A stretch of DNA of 64,000 nt from Lysinibacillus sp. FJAT-14745 (GTDB lineage Bacteria > Bacillota > Bacilli > Bacillales_A > Planococcaceae). Location: positions 475,475 to 539,474 of the forward strand of contig NZ_LITM01000005.1 of NCBI RefSeq assembly GCF_001275675.1. The letters are read 5' to 3'. The position numbers were made by a program, and so were the translations under genes. Positions within the stretch are counted from its first letter, which is position 1, and the number at the start of each line of letters is the position of its first letter. The notes under the pieces are model-generated. The model was not told where the DNA came from, ran no database searches, and was given only the letters and a program-made list of their open reading frames with translations. Shown here in pieces: positions 35,413 to 45,783 of this stretch.

Positions 35413-35669
35413 TATACACTATATGTTTTTATGGAATAAACATGCTTCAAGGCGTTGCGTTGCTATAGAAAAACTTTCTCAATGGATTAAAGGTTATGCT
35501 AAAAATCATTTTTTATAGTAAATGAAAAGAAAGTACATTGAACAAAGATTGATCAAAATACTTTCTCTTTCGGTAATTTAGTATGCAGTTTTTATAAATA
35601 AGTTTGATTATTTTTTGGCTATCTCTTGTTCAACTTAAGCACATTGTTATCCAAAGAGGTATAATGGTA
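35413..35669. other. intergenic stretch, possible degenerate core
   Basis: No gene. At 35624-35658 the sequence CTTGTTCAACTTA-AGCACATTG-TTATCCAAAG resembles the cassette cores in arm spacing and in AGCAC, but lacks CCCCGTTAG. Probably chance or a very degenerate relative. Confidence 0.25.
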
Positions 35670-35686
35670 CGACTTTATTTCAAATC
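35670..35686 (+). repeat. 17 bp direct repeat, left copy
   Basis: CGACTTTATTTCAAATC, exactly repeated at 36793-36809. The copies bracket the XRE regulator/membrane protein pair. Confidence 0.75.
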
Positions 35687-36177
35687 TAGGAAGTTAACTC
35701 GGAATCTTCTCTCTTTGGTGTAAGTGCAGTAAAAAGTCCAATTAAATTAGGTGGTATACTTAATAATAAAAACATCCAGTTATTCGTAATGATCGAGATA
35801 ATCATAAAAACAACAATAGACGTAACAACGACGAGTATGCCAAGCTTCACACGGGAAGGCTGCAACGGGACTGTACTGGACATACTGATGGACAAAACAA
35901 TCCCACTTATTCCCCAGCTCCCTAGGTGTGTTAAAAGAAGGATACCTAGAACCATTGCGTTGCTTAATTCAATCCCAAACATGATTAAAGAAAAGAGAAC
36001 ATAAATCGCTCCTAATGTCACATACCATGAATAGGATTTTGCATTTTTCCAAATATGGTAGTATAGCTCATCTAAACCTCTGTTTTCTCTAGCTTTTTTC
36101 CGTCCGAACCACCAGCCAAGGATCCCACAAATCATTCCTCCATATAATCCAATAATACCCCCGATAGAAACCTCCAT
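35686..36177 (-). CDS. membrane protein next to XRE regulator
   Basis: 163 residues. It has a first hydrophobic segment with a glycine-rich start (GIIGLYGGMICGILGWWFG), a short basic loop (RKKARENR), then two to three further membrane helices (ATLGAIYVLFSLIMF-type, VVTSIVVFMIISI, WMFLLLSIPPNLIGLF). Function unknown. The start lies 2 bases after the regulator stop codon, so the pair is co-transcribed. Such XRE plus membrane-protein pairs are common in Bacilli, where the regulator often controls its partner. The gene stop overlaps the 17 bp direct repeat. Confidence 0.65.
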   Translation of the reverse strand: MEVSIGGIIGLYGGMICGILGWWFGRKKARENRGLDELYYHIWKNAKSYSWYVTLGAIYVLFSLIMFGIELSNAMVLGILLLTHLGSWGISGIVLSISMSSTVPLQPSRVKLGILVVVTSIVVFMIISIITNNWMFLLLSIPPNLIGLFTALTPKREDSELTS

Positions 36178-36179
36178 AA

Positions 36180-36383
36180 CTACATTCCCCCCTCTTCGAA
36201 AATAAACACTTCTTCAATCGTACAATTGAAAGCTTTTGATATGTTGTAGGCAAGCTCAATAGATGGATTGAATTTTCCTGATTCAATTGCAATGATCGAT
36301 TGCCGCGAGACTCCAACTTGTTTCGACAATTCCTCCTGCGTAATCTTCTTCGATTTTCGTAATTCGCGGATTCTGTTTTTCAT
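36180..36383 (-). CDS. small XRE-family (Cro/CI-like) transcriptional regulator
   Basis: 67 residues: a single helix-turn-helix, ITQEELSKQVGVSRQSIIAIESG, of the short type seen in YozG-like regulators. The open frame extends to 36434, but AAAGGAGG lies 5 bases before the ATG at 36383, so that is the start. It would act as a dimer on the three TTTACTTTACA-type sites just upstream (36401-36474) and control itself and the membrane protein. Confidence 0.9.
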   Translation of the reverse strand: MKNRIRELRKSKKITQEELSKQVGVSRQSIIAIESGKFNPSIELAYNISKAFNCTIEEVFIFEEGGM

Positions 36384-36400
36384 AAAGCCTCCTTTAAAAG

Positions 36401-36474
36401 TGTAAAGTAAACTGTACATTTGTTGATAAGTCAAGTTTACTTTACATTTTCTGAAGTGTCAAGTTTACTTTACA
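36401..36474. promoter_or_regulatory. cluster of three XRE operator-like repeats
   Basis: TGTAAAGTAAACT at 36401-36413, then AAGTTTACTTTACA at 36433-36446 and again at 36461-36474. The last two are direct repeats 28 bases apart, and the first is their inverse. Position upstream of the regulator start fits autoregulation. Confidence 0.75.
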
Positions 36475-36941
36475 ATTTGATTTTTAGTTAATACAACAAA
36501 GAACCCTTACTAGGAGATATCCGGGAGACATAACAAAAGGAATCAAAATAAAACTGTTAAATTACGATCATAATGAACCGCACAATTACTAGTTAAGACA
36601 CTATACTCTGAACTTTACTTCGAGTAAAAGACACCAAAATCTCTTACTCGGAGTTTTTAAGTCTCGTAGCACTAGTCAGAATAGCCACACATTTTTCGAT
36701 ACTCCTCTTCAAGAATTTGGCACGGTTGTGGAAAAAGAAAAAATCCTGCATATCAACTCAGGATTTTCAGTCAAACTTTTTTATATACGTCGCGACTTTA
36801 TTTCAAATCAAACTCAATTATTTCTTAATTTACGACAAAACATAATATTGCAATTGCGGATAGTAATGTATTTGTTGTTATTTTTATGTTCACCTTAGTT
36901 CTATCTTCAAAATATGTAAGTGCAAATATGGGTACAGACCT
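36475..36941. other. intergenic stretch without a gene
   Basis: No gene supported. It contains a weak hairpin (ACTTCGAGTAA / TTACTCGGAGT, about 36617-36657) with a T run on the plus side, and the right copy of the 17 bp direct repeat at 36793-36809. Confidence 0.4.
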
Positions 36942-37034
36942 AAAAAACCTTGATTGGCAACTGAAGTGCCTCCCAAAGTTAGATTTTTGTCTAACAAACG
37001 GGATCCGCTTCAAATTAGCCTATCAAGGTTTTTT
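36942..37034 (-). terminator. long branched hairpin downstream of glpK
   Basis: AAAAAACCTTGAT at 36942-36954 pairs perfectly with ATCAAGGTTTTTT at 37022-37034. GAAG/CTTC lies inside, plus an inner GTTAGA/TCTAAC hairpin. On the minus strand the outer stem ends in Ts, so it can terminate glpK. Its size (93 bases) and three-way layout are larger than a plain terminator; it may be a small MITE-like insertion. Confidence 0.6.
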
Positions 37035-37056
37035 TCATCACTATTCAGCTATCTTT

Positions 37057-38556
<1,500 letters not shown>

Positions 38557-38577
38557 TCATACCTCCAATTTTTTTAA

Positions 38578-39381
38578 TTACTCTTCACTTTTAACATTTT
38601 TCACTGTCATTTGAGCACTGATAAAAATAATAACTACGATAATAGCAAACACCCAAAATGCGATACTATTTTTTCCCTCAAAAATTTGTTGGAAAAATAG
38701 GGCACCGAATGTACCACCGATAATTGGACCTACAACTGGAATCCATGCGTATGACCACCCTGAGTCACGTTTACCTGGGATTGGTAAGAAAAAGTGCGCA
38801 ATACGTGGACCTAAGTCACGTGCAGGGTTAATTGCATAACCAGTAGGACCTCCTAATGCCATCCCGATGACTACAATTAACATACCAACTAGAAATGGAT
38901 TTAAGCCATCCGTAATTGTATTTGTTCCTAATGCTAGAATACCTAAAACAAGTATAAATGTACCAATCATTTCTGCAATTAAATTTGATAATGGATGTTT
39001 AATAGCAGGCATTGTAGAAAATACAGCCAGTTTCGCTTCCGGATCTTTCGTACCTTTCCAATGTGGTAAATACATAAAATAAACGAGTACCCCACCTAAA
39101 AATGCACCAATCAATTGTGCAGCAATGTAAGCAGGTACGTCTTCCCACGGGAAATTACCGATTGTAGCAAGTGCGATCGTTAAAGCAGGATTTAAATGAG
39201 CCCCACTAATACCACCAACAGCATATGCAGCCATAGCCACAGCTAGACCCCAAGCGAAGGTAATCACTACCCATCCACCGCCAAAACCTTTCGATTTGTG
39301 CAGTGATACACCTGCAACAACGCCACCACCGAATAAAATAAGAATCATCGTGCCGACAAGTTCAGCTGTAAATGTTGACAT
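38578..39381 (-). CDS. glpF: glycerol uptake facilitator (aquaglyceroporin)
   Basis: About 267 residues, MIP family with six membrane helices and the two NPA-type pore loops: GAHLNPALT and YAINPARDLG (the second one with D next to R, the glycerol-channel mark). An upstream in-frame extension is ignored; ATG at 39381 has AAAGGGGG 9 bases upstream. First gene of the glpF-glpK transcript, preceded by a GlpP-type terminator leader. Confidence 0.95.
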   Translation of the reverse strand: MSTFTAELVGTMILILFGGGVVAGVSLHKSKGFGGGWVVITFAWGLAVAMAAYAVGGISGAHLNPALTIALATIGNFPWEDVPAYIAAQLIGAFLGGVLVYFMYLPHWKGTKDPEAKLAVFSTMPAIKHPLSNLIAEMIGTFILVLGILALGTNTITDGLNPFLVGMLIVVIGMALGGPTGYAINPARDLGPRIAHFFLPIPGKRDSGWSYAWIPVVGPIIGGTFGALFFQQIFEGKNSIAFWVFAIIVVIIFISAQMTVKNVKSEE

Positions 39382-39424
39382 ACAAAAAGACCCCCTTTGT
39401 AATAATGTACTTAATATAAAAACA

Positions 39425-39477
39425 AACCCACACTTAAACAAACTGCACGTTGTAATGCAGATGAATAAATGTGGGTT
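39425..39477 (-). promoter_or_regulatory. GlpP antitermination leader of glpFK
   Basis: On the minus strand, AACCCAC ... GTGGGTT forms a stem with an inner CTGCA/TGCAG hairpin, followed by TTTGTTTTT. It lies 45-95 bases before glpF. In Bacillus, GlpP with glycerol-3-phosphate prevents termination at such a site. Confidence 0.8.
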
Positions 39478-39537
39478 CCTTTTCCTAACCACGCGCTTTT
39501 TAACTTATGTACATTGTAGAGAAAGTAATATACATAG

Positions 39538-40101
39538 TCAACAAGATTTCCGGAAATTTTCCCACAACTTCTTATTTGATGTCGTAATCGCTACTGCTCC
39601 AGCTGATAACGCTTCCTCTATGCTTTCAACAGTGCGGACTAGTCCACCTGTAATAACAGGGATTTTAGTGCGCTGGTGTACTTCAGAAATCATTGAAGGA
39701 ATGATACCTGGTAATAATTCTATATAATCAGGCTTCGCTGATTCAATCATTGAAAAGCTTTTTTCTAGTGCAATCGTATCAATTAAAAAGACGCGCTGAA
39801 TGGCAATAATCCCACGAGATTTTGCTTTTATTAACATATTAGATCGAGTGGAAATTATACCTGCTGGACGGATATCATTACATAAAAAATCTGCTGCAAA
39901 ATTATCCGTTTTTAAGCCATGAATTAAATCTGCATGAATAATTAATTTTTTACCGTTACGATCTGCTTCTCGTTTTATGGACATGAGCAAACTAATATGC
40001 ACTTCTAATAGAACAATGTATTCGAATCGACTATTTAATATTTCATCAAATTGCTTAACTGTTCGTGCAGCGGGAATAATTTGTTGATCATTGAAATTCA
40101 T
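39538..40101 (-). CDS. glpP: glycerol-3-phosphate-responsive antiterminator
   Basis: 187 residues, TIM-barrel-like GlpP family: IIHADLIHGLKTDNFAADFL near 54-73, then SRGIIAIQRVFLIDT and PVITGGLVRTVE. It binds glycerol-3-phosphate and then the leader mRNAs of glp genes. It lies between glpD and glpF; a small hairpin (40128-40148) separates it from glpD. The gene order glpD-glpP-glpF-glpK differs from the Bacillus subtilis order glpP-glpF-glpK-glpD. Confidence 0.93.
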   Translation of the reverse strand: MNFNDQQIIPAARTVKQFDEILNSRFEYIVLLEVHISLLMSIKREADRNGKKLIIHADLIHGLKTDNFAADFLCNDIRPAGIISTRSNMLIKAKSRGIIAIQRVFLIDTIALEKSFSMIESAKPDYIELLPGIIPSMISEVHQRTKIPVITGGLVRTVESIEEALSAGAVAITTSNKKLWENFRKSC

Positions 40102-40127
40102 TTGATTTCCCCTTTATTCAAAAAGTC

Positions 40128-40148
40128 AGGTCGCCATTAAGACGACCT
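40128..40148 (-). terminator. weak terminator between glpD and glpP
   Basis: AGGTCG / CGACCT stem followed by GACTTTTT on the minus strand, within the 56-base gap. Confidence 0.6.
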
Positions 40149-40157
40149 TCCTTTTTA

Positions 40158-41801
40158 TTATAATGCAGTAGTAGCTCTTGTTATTTCTAAATTTAAATCT
40201 TTTTCATACTGAGTACGTTGTTCAGTGGACCAATGTAATTGTTTTGCCATTTCATCTAATATCGCATCTTTATATTGTTTCACAAGAGCGATATTAAAGA
40301 ACATATACGCTGTACGACGAATCATAAAGTCGTTCGGATGAACAACCATTTCCTGATGAATACCATACAGTAGCTGAGCATATAGCCCTTGTGGTAAAAC
40401 AGGATGTTTTTCTTTAGCATATTCAAAAACAATATCCACATTAGAACCGTAATGATGTGCTAAATGTTTTGCTTCCTCTTCTGATAATCCGAGATCGACA
40501 CCCATTTTTGTTCGTTTTGACACGAAGGCATGTAAGTTTTGGGAGCCTCCAACATCTCCACCAGATATATGAATATTCTTTGTATGACATGGTTTTGATG
40601 CAATGCCAAATTGTTGTTCTAAATCTTGCGCAATCTTATTTAAAACTGTTTCAGCCATTTTACGATAACCTGTTAATTTACCGCCAGCAATTGTCACGAG
40701 ACCAGAAGCAGATTCCCATACTTCGTCCTTACGAGAAATTTCAGATGGGTTTTTACCTTCCTCATGAATTAATGGACGAACACCTGCCCAGCTTGATTCG
40801 ATATCTGCATCAGTGACGTTAACTTTTGGAAACATATAATGAATTGCCTTCATAATATAATCGCGATCTTCTTGGTGGATATTCATTTCTCGGGCATCGC
40901 CTTCGTAAAATGTATCTGTCGTTCCAACATATGTTTTCCCATTTCGAGGAATCGCAAAAACCATACGACCATCAGGTGTATCAAAATAGACAGCTTGACG
41001 TAATGGAAATTTTGATTCATCAAAAACGATGTGCACACCTTTTGATAAAATTAAGTGCTTGCCATTTTGTTCCCCTTCAATATTACGAACCTCATCTACC
41101 CATGGACCTGCAGCATTCACAACTTTTTTTGCACGAATATTAAACGTGTTATGGGCAATCAAATCTTGTGCTACGATACCATTCATTTTCTTTTGGTCAT
41201 TGTATAGAAAGTTTTCTGCCTTTGTATAATTAATGAGTGTAGCGCCTTTTTCGATGGCAGCTTTGGCAACTTCGACTGTCAGACGTGCATCATCTGTACG
41301 ATATTCTACATATACACCACCGCCGCGTAAGTCCTCACCTTTGACCAAAGGTTCTTTTTCCATTGTTTTTGCAGCATTTAACATATATCGACGCTCAGAA
41401 CGTTTAACCCCTGCTAAAAAATCATAGACACGTAAGCCAATATTCGTTGAGAATTTACCAAATGTGCCACCTTTATGGAATGGCAGTAGCATCCAAACAG
41501 GAGTTGTTACATGCGGTCCATTTTCATAAACGATGGCACGCTCTTTTCCTAAATCTGCAACCTCTTTTATTTCAAATTGTTTTAAATAACGAAGTCCACC
41601 ATGCACTAATTTTGTCGAACGACTAGAAGTACCAGCGGCAAAGTCTTGCATTTCAACTAACGCTACAGATAGTCCACGAGCAATTGCATCAAGTGCGATA
41701 CCACAACCTGTAATCCCACCACCGATAACTAATAAATCATATTCTTTACTTTCTAATTCTACAATCGTTTGTTGACGTTGTATTGCTGAAGCTGTGCTCA
41801 T
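40158..41801 (-). CDS. glpD: aerobic glycerol-3-phosphate dehydrogenase
   Basis: 547 residues, FAD-dependent: dinucleotide motif [17 protein letters not shown] near the N-terminus, [19 protein letters not shown] substrate/FAD motif, TYVGTTDT in the middle, and a C-terminal helical domain. It oxidises glycerol-3-phosphate to dihydroxyacetone phosphate at the membrane, passing electrons to quinone. GGAGG precedes the ATG at 41801, and a GlpP-type terminator leader lies just upstream. Confidence 0.96.
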   Translation of the reverse strand: MSTASAIQRQQTIVELESKEYDLLVIGGGITGCGIALDAIARGLSVALVEMQDFAAGTSSRSTKLVHGGLRYLKQFEIKEVADLGKERAIVYENGPHVTTPVWMLLPFHKGGTFGKFSTNIGLRVYDFLAGVKRSERRYMLNAAKTMEKEPLVKGEDLRGGGVYVEYRTDDARLTVEVAKAAIEKGATLINYTKAENFLYNDQKKMNGIVAQDLIAHNTFNIRAKKVVNAAGPWVDEVRNIEGEQNGKHLILSKGVHIVFDESKFPLRQAVYFDTPDGRMVFAIPRNGKTYVGTTDTFYEGDAREMNIHQEDRDYIMKAIHYMFPKVNVTDADIESSWAGVRPLIHEEGKNPSEISRKDEVWESASGLVTIAGGKLTGYRKMAETVLNKIAQDLEQQFGIASKPCHTKNIHISGGDVGGSQNLHAFVSKRTKMGVDLGLSEEEAKHLAHHYGSNVDIVFEYAKEKHPVLPQGLYAQLLYGIHQEMVVHPNDFMIRRTAYMFFNIALVKQYKDAILDEMAKQLHWSTEQRTQYEKDLNLEITRATTAL

Positions 41802-41833
41802 AATGAAATTCCTCCTTATTTAAAGCAAAAAAA

Positions 41834-41884
41834 GAGACCATTAAAAGCACATGTACAAATGTACATATGTTTTTAATGGTCTCT
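41834..41884 (-). promoter_or_regulatory. GlpP antitermination leader of glpD
   Basis: A long stem, GAGACCATTAAAA ... TTTTAATGGTCTC, with inner ATGTACA repeats, followed by seven Ts on the minus strand, 33 bases before glpD. It is the second GlpP-type leader of the cluster. Confidence 0.85.
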
Positions 41885-42237
41885 CAATCGCTCAAACCTG
41901 ATATATTAACTTAATTTCATTGTAATCTGTTTAGAAAGAAAAGGCAAGGTAGATCGTCTAGAAAAATTACGAACACAACATACACTTTTCAATCATTTAT
42001 AGGTTTAAGGACGTGCCATATGTACAGTTCAATTGTCATGGCTTCAAATATTATTCCCAAATACAAAAAATTTATTTACTACCATTTTTGAGTGGAAGAT
42101 AAAAAAAAAAATTTTAGTTGTTATCGTCGCATTGAAAAAGTTCCACTCCAATCAACTTAATATATGTCATACTTTTAATAATTGTTATCCCCATTTTGAG
42201 ATATAAAAATAGCAGGTTCTCCATTAAGTAATAGAAA

Positions 42238-42430
42238 ACCTGCTGATTAGCAATCCATTCTGCCTCTGCCTCGGCATAATTGCGTCCGGAATCGGCTTTG
42301 TGCTTAGGCCTGCATGAGGGCCAACACGATGTAGGTCATTTCGGTAATGCCACAGGACGTGGCGCTTTTACCGATGCAGGTCAGTTAGCCGTTATCGCAT
42401 GGATGCGATGGTTTTAGGCTAACATCCTTT
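42238..42430. other. GC-rich structured repeat-like element
   Basis: A block much richer in GC than its surroundings, with several nested stems: GCCAC / GTGGC around AGGAC, ATCGCAT / ATGCGAT, and an outer GTTAGCC / GGCTAAC (42384-42423). There is no gene in it. It resembles a REP-type or structured-RNA element I associate with this group of bacteria, but I cannot name it. The rest of 41886-42237 shows no gene. Confidence 0.55.
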
Positions 42431-42458
42431 TAAGAACTCCTTTTTTTACTGAAAGAAG

Positions 42459-43034
42459 TTAAAATATGTATTGTATCATTTCATGTATGTTGCAATAAGG
42501 ATTATCACGGCTTTCCGCCTTGCGAAGTGCCATCATATTTGTGCAATTTTTAATAGCGACCTCATGTCGAAGTGCGATAGGTGCAATGACTGACTCATCC
42601 GCTTTATGACGAAAATAACGTGTCACCCCAAGATGCTGCTCCATCTTGTCATTTAATACAGCACGAGGATACTTTTCAGATATATCGACTTCTTCAAAAT
42701 GCAACAGTAGCCATAATTCGAATGCTTCATTTGAATAGGCGATATGAATATTATTCTCCTCGCAAAAGTCATTCACTTCCTCTAATTGCTTTTCGGTTAA
42801 ATCATCCTTATCAAAAACAATCCAAACCTCATCAAAATATTGATAGCTTGAATCCCGATAGGCATGCTGAGCTAGCTTAATAGCTGAACGCTTAACGTTT
42901 TTTATTTTGACACTTACCATTTTTGAGCGCTTTAAAATACGCATCTGCTCAAAATAAATGCGTTCAGTTTCACCTTCACAATAAATTAAAACGGTTTTAC
43001 GCAGTGTTCGGTTACCTTGTTGACGCACTCTCAC
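42459..43034 (-). CDS. RloB/AbiLii-like protein (TOPRIM-type)
   Basis: 191 residues, RloB-like. The N-terminal TOPRIM-type glutamate is in CEGETERIYFEQM (about 16-28), the DxD-type motif in WIVFDKDD (about 71-78), and a histidine-rich C-terminus follows. Such proteins are thought to be nucleases or nucleotide-modifying toxins paired with an ATPase. The start codon overlaps the upstream ATPase gene by 4 bases (GTGA), showing tight coupling. As a pair they match the AbiL/RloAB layout of abortive-infection systems. The defence role is inferred. Confidence 0.75.
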   Translation of the reverse strand: MRVRQQGNRTLRKTVLIYCEGETERIYFEQMRILKRSKMVSVKIKNVKRSAIKLAQHAYRDSSYQYFDEVWIVFDKDDLTEKQLEEVNDFCEENNIHIAYSNEAFELWLLLHFEEVDISEKYPRAVLNDKMEQHLGVTRYFRHKADESVIAPIALRHEVAIKNCTNMMALRKAESRDNPYCNIHEMIQYIF

Positions 43035-44305
43035 GGCTCAGATACCTCCACTTCCCCTAGATATTGATCTGATAAATATTCATTAATAACCGGTGTTGCC
43101 CCGAATTCGCCTTTTAAGTACCGCTTGGCATAGGAAATATCTCCACGTTTCTTCTGCAAATCTGCAAAATCAAATAAGGAGTATAACTCGGATTCATTTT
43201 TAAAGCTTTTATTCACAAACCATATTTGATCGGAACGTAGTGGCTGATCTAATAAATCAATTTCATGACTTGTGACAACAAATTGATTAGTCACATTACG
43301 CTTGCTGTTCATAATGGCCATTAAAAATTCGCAGATGGACACATGAAATGCTGTATCAAATTCATCTATAAAGATCGTTTTCCCTTTATTGTATGCATCT
43401 ACCATAACACATGCTAAATGCAGCATACGGACTGTCCCCTTTGAATCCATCGTCCAATTGATCGTCTCTGCTCCAATCGGCGCACCTGCTTCATCGAATG
43501 ATAAATAGTGCAAATCGATATCCACCTCCTGAATAACCTCCGGAGTGTCAAAATCATAGCCAATAGTATTTTTCTCTCTACGCTCAACGCGTCTTGCCGT
43601 CACATCTTGAATAGAAAAGTCTGCAATCTTTAGTAACTTAATAACCTCTTTCTTAAATGGCTCCTCTTCAAGTTTACGAATAAGTGGATGACTTGATAAC
43701 CGATTTGCTTCATCTAAAAACAGTATTTTATGTAAAAACCAATCAAATATTTTCGTAGCATCTGGATCATTAAAGACATTTAATACTGATAAGAAAGCTG
43801 TATTATTACGCGTATATTTTGTCAATTCTAGCGCTGGACTGGCAGTTTCATACAAATATTCTGTCCCATCCCATTGTCTATTAAAGAGCTGCTCTTTCAT
43901 GGACTTTGTCGTTTTAGTTAGGCCTTCGTAAAGAACCTGCGATGCATTATACTGTACCTCATAATCGTACAGCGCCCCATCTAGTAATAACGAAATCATA
44001 AATTCCGTCGGTTGTTCTTGCCGGCCACCTAACTTAAACGGCTGGTAGGGCAAGCGTAGTTGTTTAACATTATTAAGATTTTCAAAGTTAAACAATAAAG
44101 AACGTAAAATTTTAATAGCAGTGAATAAGTTTGATTTCCCACTTCCGTTTGGTCCGAAAATAAAGGCACTTTTTACAAGGTGAAACGAGTCAAATTTCAT
44201 TGTATGTGTGTCCTTTAATTTACGAATGCGGCTTCCCGCTACCATTGAAAATAGTGTTTCGTCTTTATAACTTAAACAATTTTTCACTCTAAAATCTACT
44301 AGCAT
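43031..44305 (-). CDS. AAA ATPase, AbiLi/RloA-like (COG1106)
   Basis: 424 residues. Walker A FGPNGSGKSN near residue 46, Walker B region TIFIDEFDTAFH with signature residues in the second half, and a histidine switch in VVTSHEIDLL. It is an SMC/ABC-like ATPase of the COG1106 group, without long coiled coils. The open frame begins at 44323, but ATG at 44305 has GGGGG 8 bases upstream. Four-base overlap with the RloB-like gene. It likely senses phage or DNA damage and controls the partner nuclease; this is from the family, not shown here. Confidence 0.8.
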   Translation of the reverse strand: MLVDFRVKNCLSYKDETLFSMVAGSRIRKLKDTHTMKFDSFHLVKSAFIFGPNGSGKSNLFTAIKILRSLLFNFENLNNVKQLRLPYQPFKLGGRQEQPTEFMISLLLDGALYDYEVQYNASQVLYEGLTKTTKSMKEQLFNRQWDGTEYLYETASPALELTKYTRNNTAFLSVLNVFNDPDATKIFDWFLHKILFLDEANRLSSHPLIRKLEEEPFKKEVIKLLKIADFSIQDVTARRVERREKNTIGYDFDTPEVIQEVDIDLHYLSFDEAGAPIGAETINWTMDSKGTVRMLHLACVMVDAYNKGKTIFIDEFDTAFHVSICEFLMAIMNSKRNVTNQFVVTSHEIDLLDQPLRSDQIWFVNKSFKNESELYSLFDFADLQKKRGDISYAKRYLKGEFGATPVINEYLSDQYLGEVEVSEP

Positions 44306-44423
44306 TTGTAAGCCCCCATTCAATTCCGCAGCATCCCTTTAAAAAATAATTATACTATATACATAAAAAAACACCTATTCCCCCGCGTAATACCAATGAT
44401 AAGTTCTCTCTGTAAATATAAAA

Positions 44424-44460
44424 AAACGATTTCCCCTTTAGAGCAGGGTAAATCGTCAAA
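44424..44460 (-). terminator. Rho-independent terminator of the epimerase gene
   Basis: AACGATTT-CCC / GGG-AAATCGT stem, followed on the minus strand by seven Ts. It lies about 110 bases after the stop codon. Confidence 0.8.
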
Positions 44461-44571
44461 AATTACACTTAATCATCTACATATTTTGTGTTCATCACCC
44501 ATAACGTGGGATTGATTTCCCCACTTCAATCAACAATCAACTTATATACAGGACATACTTTAACAATTTGT

Positions 44572-45498
44572 TTAAATTTCTACTATCTTTTCATTTTGTA
44601 ATGCTTGCAATGTACGCTCTATGCCTTCCGCGAAAGAAGTTTTTGGTCTCCATCCGATTGCCTTCGCCAACTTTGCATTATTTAAAAATGAATGCTCAAT
44701 ATCTCCCTCTCTCGCAGGAGCGTATTGAATTTCTAAAGGATGATTTAAATGCTGTAATAATAAAATGACTTGATGAATCGACCATGCCTCATTAGTTGAT
44801 ACATTATAAATGCCCTGTAATCTAGCCTGCACTCCAGCGTAAATAGCATCTGCAATGTCATCTACATATATGAAATCTCGTGTTTGTTCTCCATCTCCAT
44901 AAATCGTAAAGGGTTTTCCTTCAAGACTGCTTTTTAACATGCTAGGAATAACCGCCGCTTCCCCCTGCATACATTGCCTCGGACCGAATACATTAGCAAA
45001 TCTGTAAATTAACGTCGGTAAACGATAATCTTTTTGCCATTTTTCACAATATGTCTCACCAATACTTTTGTTTAATCCATACATCGAAATCGGTTCACTA
45101 ACATCTGTTTCTTCCAATGGGGGATAGTGACTATCTCCATAAACAGCTGCTGAAGAGGCGAAAACGAAATGCTTTACCTTATACTTTGACGATAAGAAGA
45201 GCATCTGACTAAGTCCTACAATATTCGTTAAAACATCCTTCACTGGCTCTTGCATCGATTTTTGAACACTCGTTTGCGCTGCACAATGGATGACCACATC
45301 AAATGATGTTTCTTTAAAGAGATGCTCACAAACTTCATCTTCCACATTCAAAAGATAAGATTTATGGTCAAAGTCGACATTGCGTAAATGACCGGTACTT
45401 AAATTATCAATAATATAAACATTTGCACCCTCTTTAAAAAAATGCCTCGCCACTGCACTACCAATAAAACCATAGCCACCTGTCACTAATACATTCAT
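44572..45498 (-). CDS. NAD-dependent sugar-nucleotide epimerase (GalE-like)
   Basis: 308 residues of the extended SDR type: GGYGFIGSAVA near residue 7, the catalytic SxnYxxxK as SAAVYGDSH and YGLNKSIGE, and FANVFGPRQ. These are the marks of UDP-glucose 4-epimerase and its relatives. The exact sugar is not readable. GGGGG precedes the ATG at 45498. Monocistronic; a GAGGCTGGGACA-type element lies upstream. Confidence 0.88.
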   Translation of the reverse strand: MNVLVTGGYGFIGSAVARHFFKEGANVYIIDNLSTGHLRNVDFDHKSYLLNVEDEVCEHLFKETSFDVVIHCAAQTSVQKSMQEPVKDVLTNIVGLSQMLFLSSKYKVKHFVFASSAAVYGDSHYPPLEETDVSEPISMYGLNKSIGETYCEKWQKDYRLPTLIYRFANVFGPRQCMQGEAAVIPSMLKSSLEGKPFTIYGDGEQTRDFIYVDDIADAIYAGVQARLQGIYNVSTNEAWSIHQVILLLQHLNHPLEIQYAPAREGDIEHSFLNNAKLAKAIGWRPKTSFAEGIERTLQALQNEKIVEI

Positions 45499-45614
45499 CT
45501 CATCGCCCCCAAAAACAATATGATGTTTTATATGCAGTATTTCCTAAAATTATGCAAGTAACTTATTTATTGTGTTATTTTTTGGCAATGTTTTTTTTGT
45601 TTAGATAAAAAAAT

Positions 45615-45774
45615 GAGGCTGGGACAAAAGGATTTTAGCCAATGAAAAACCCGAACTATATTACGAAACGCTCATTCTGTGTTTCGTAATAGTTCGGGTT
45701 ATCTGTTTATATTCTTTGTTAATTTAAAAATTATCCATCTTTCATAAAGGACAAATTAGTTATGTCCCAGCCTC
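45615..45774. repeat. GAGGCTGGGACA inverted-repeat element (160 bp)
   Basis: Ends GAGGCTGGGACA (45615-45626) and TGTCCCAGCCTC (45763-45774) form a perfect 12-base inverted repeat. Inside is a second long hairpin, AACCCGAACTAT / ATAGTTCGGGTT. The GAGGCTGGGACA motif is widespread in Firmicutes intergenic regions as MITE-like or terminator-associated elements. Confidence 0.8.
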
Positions 45775-45783
45775 TTTACAAAA

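Noticed and set aside
35624..35658. Possible degenerate core left of the XRE module
   Set aside because: Arm spacing fits but GTTAG and the CCCC spacer are missing; not counted in the array.
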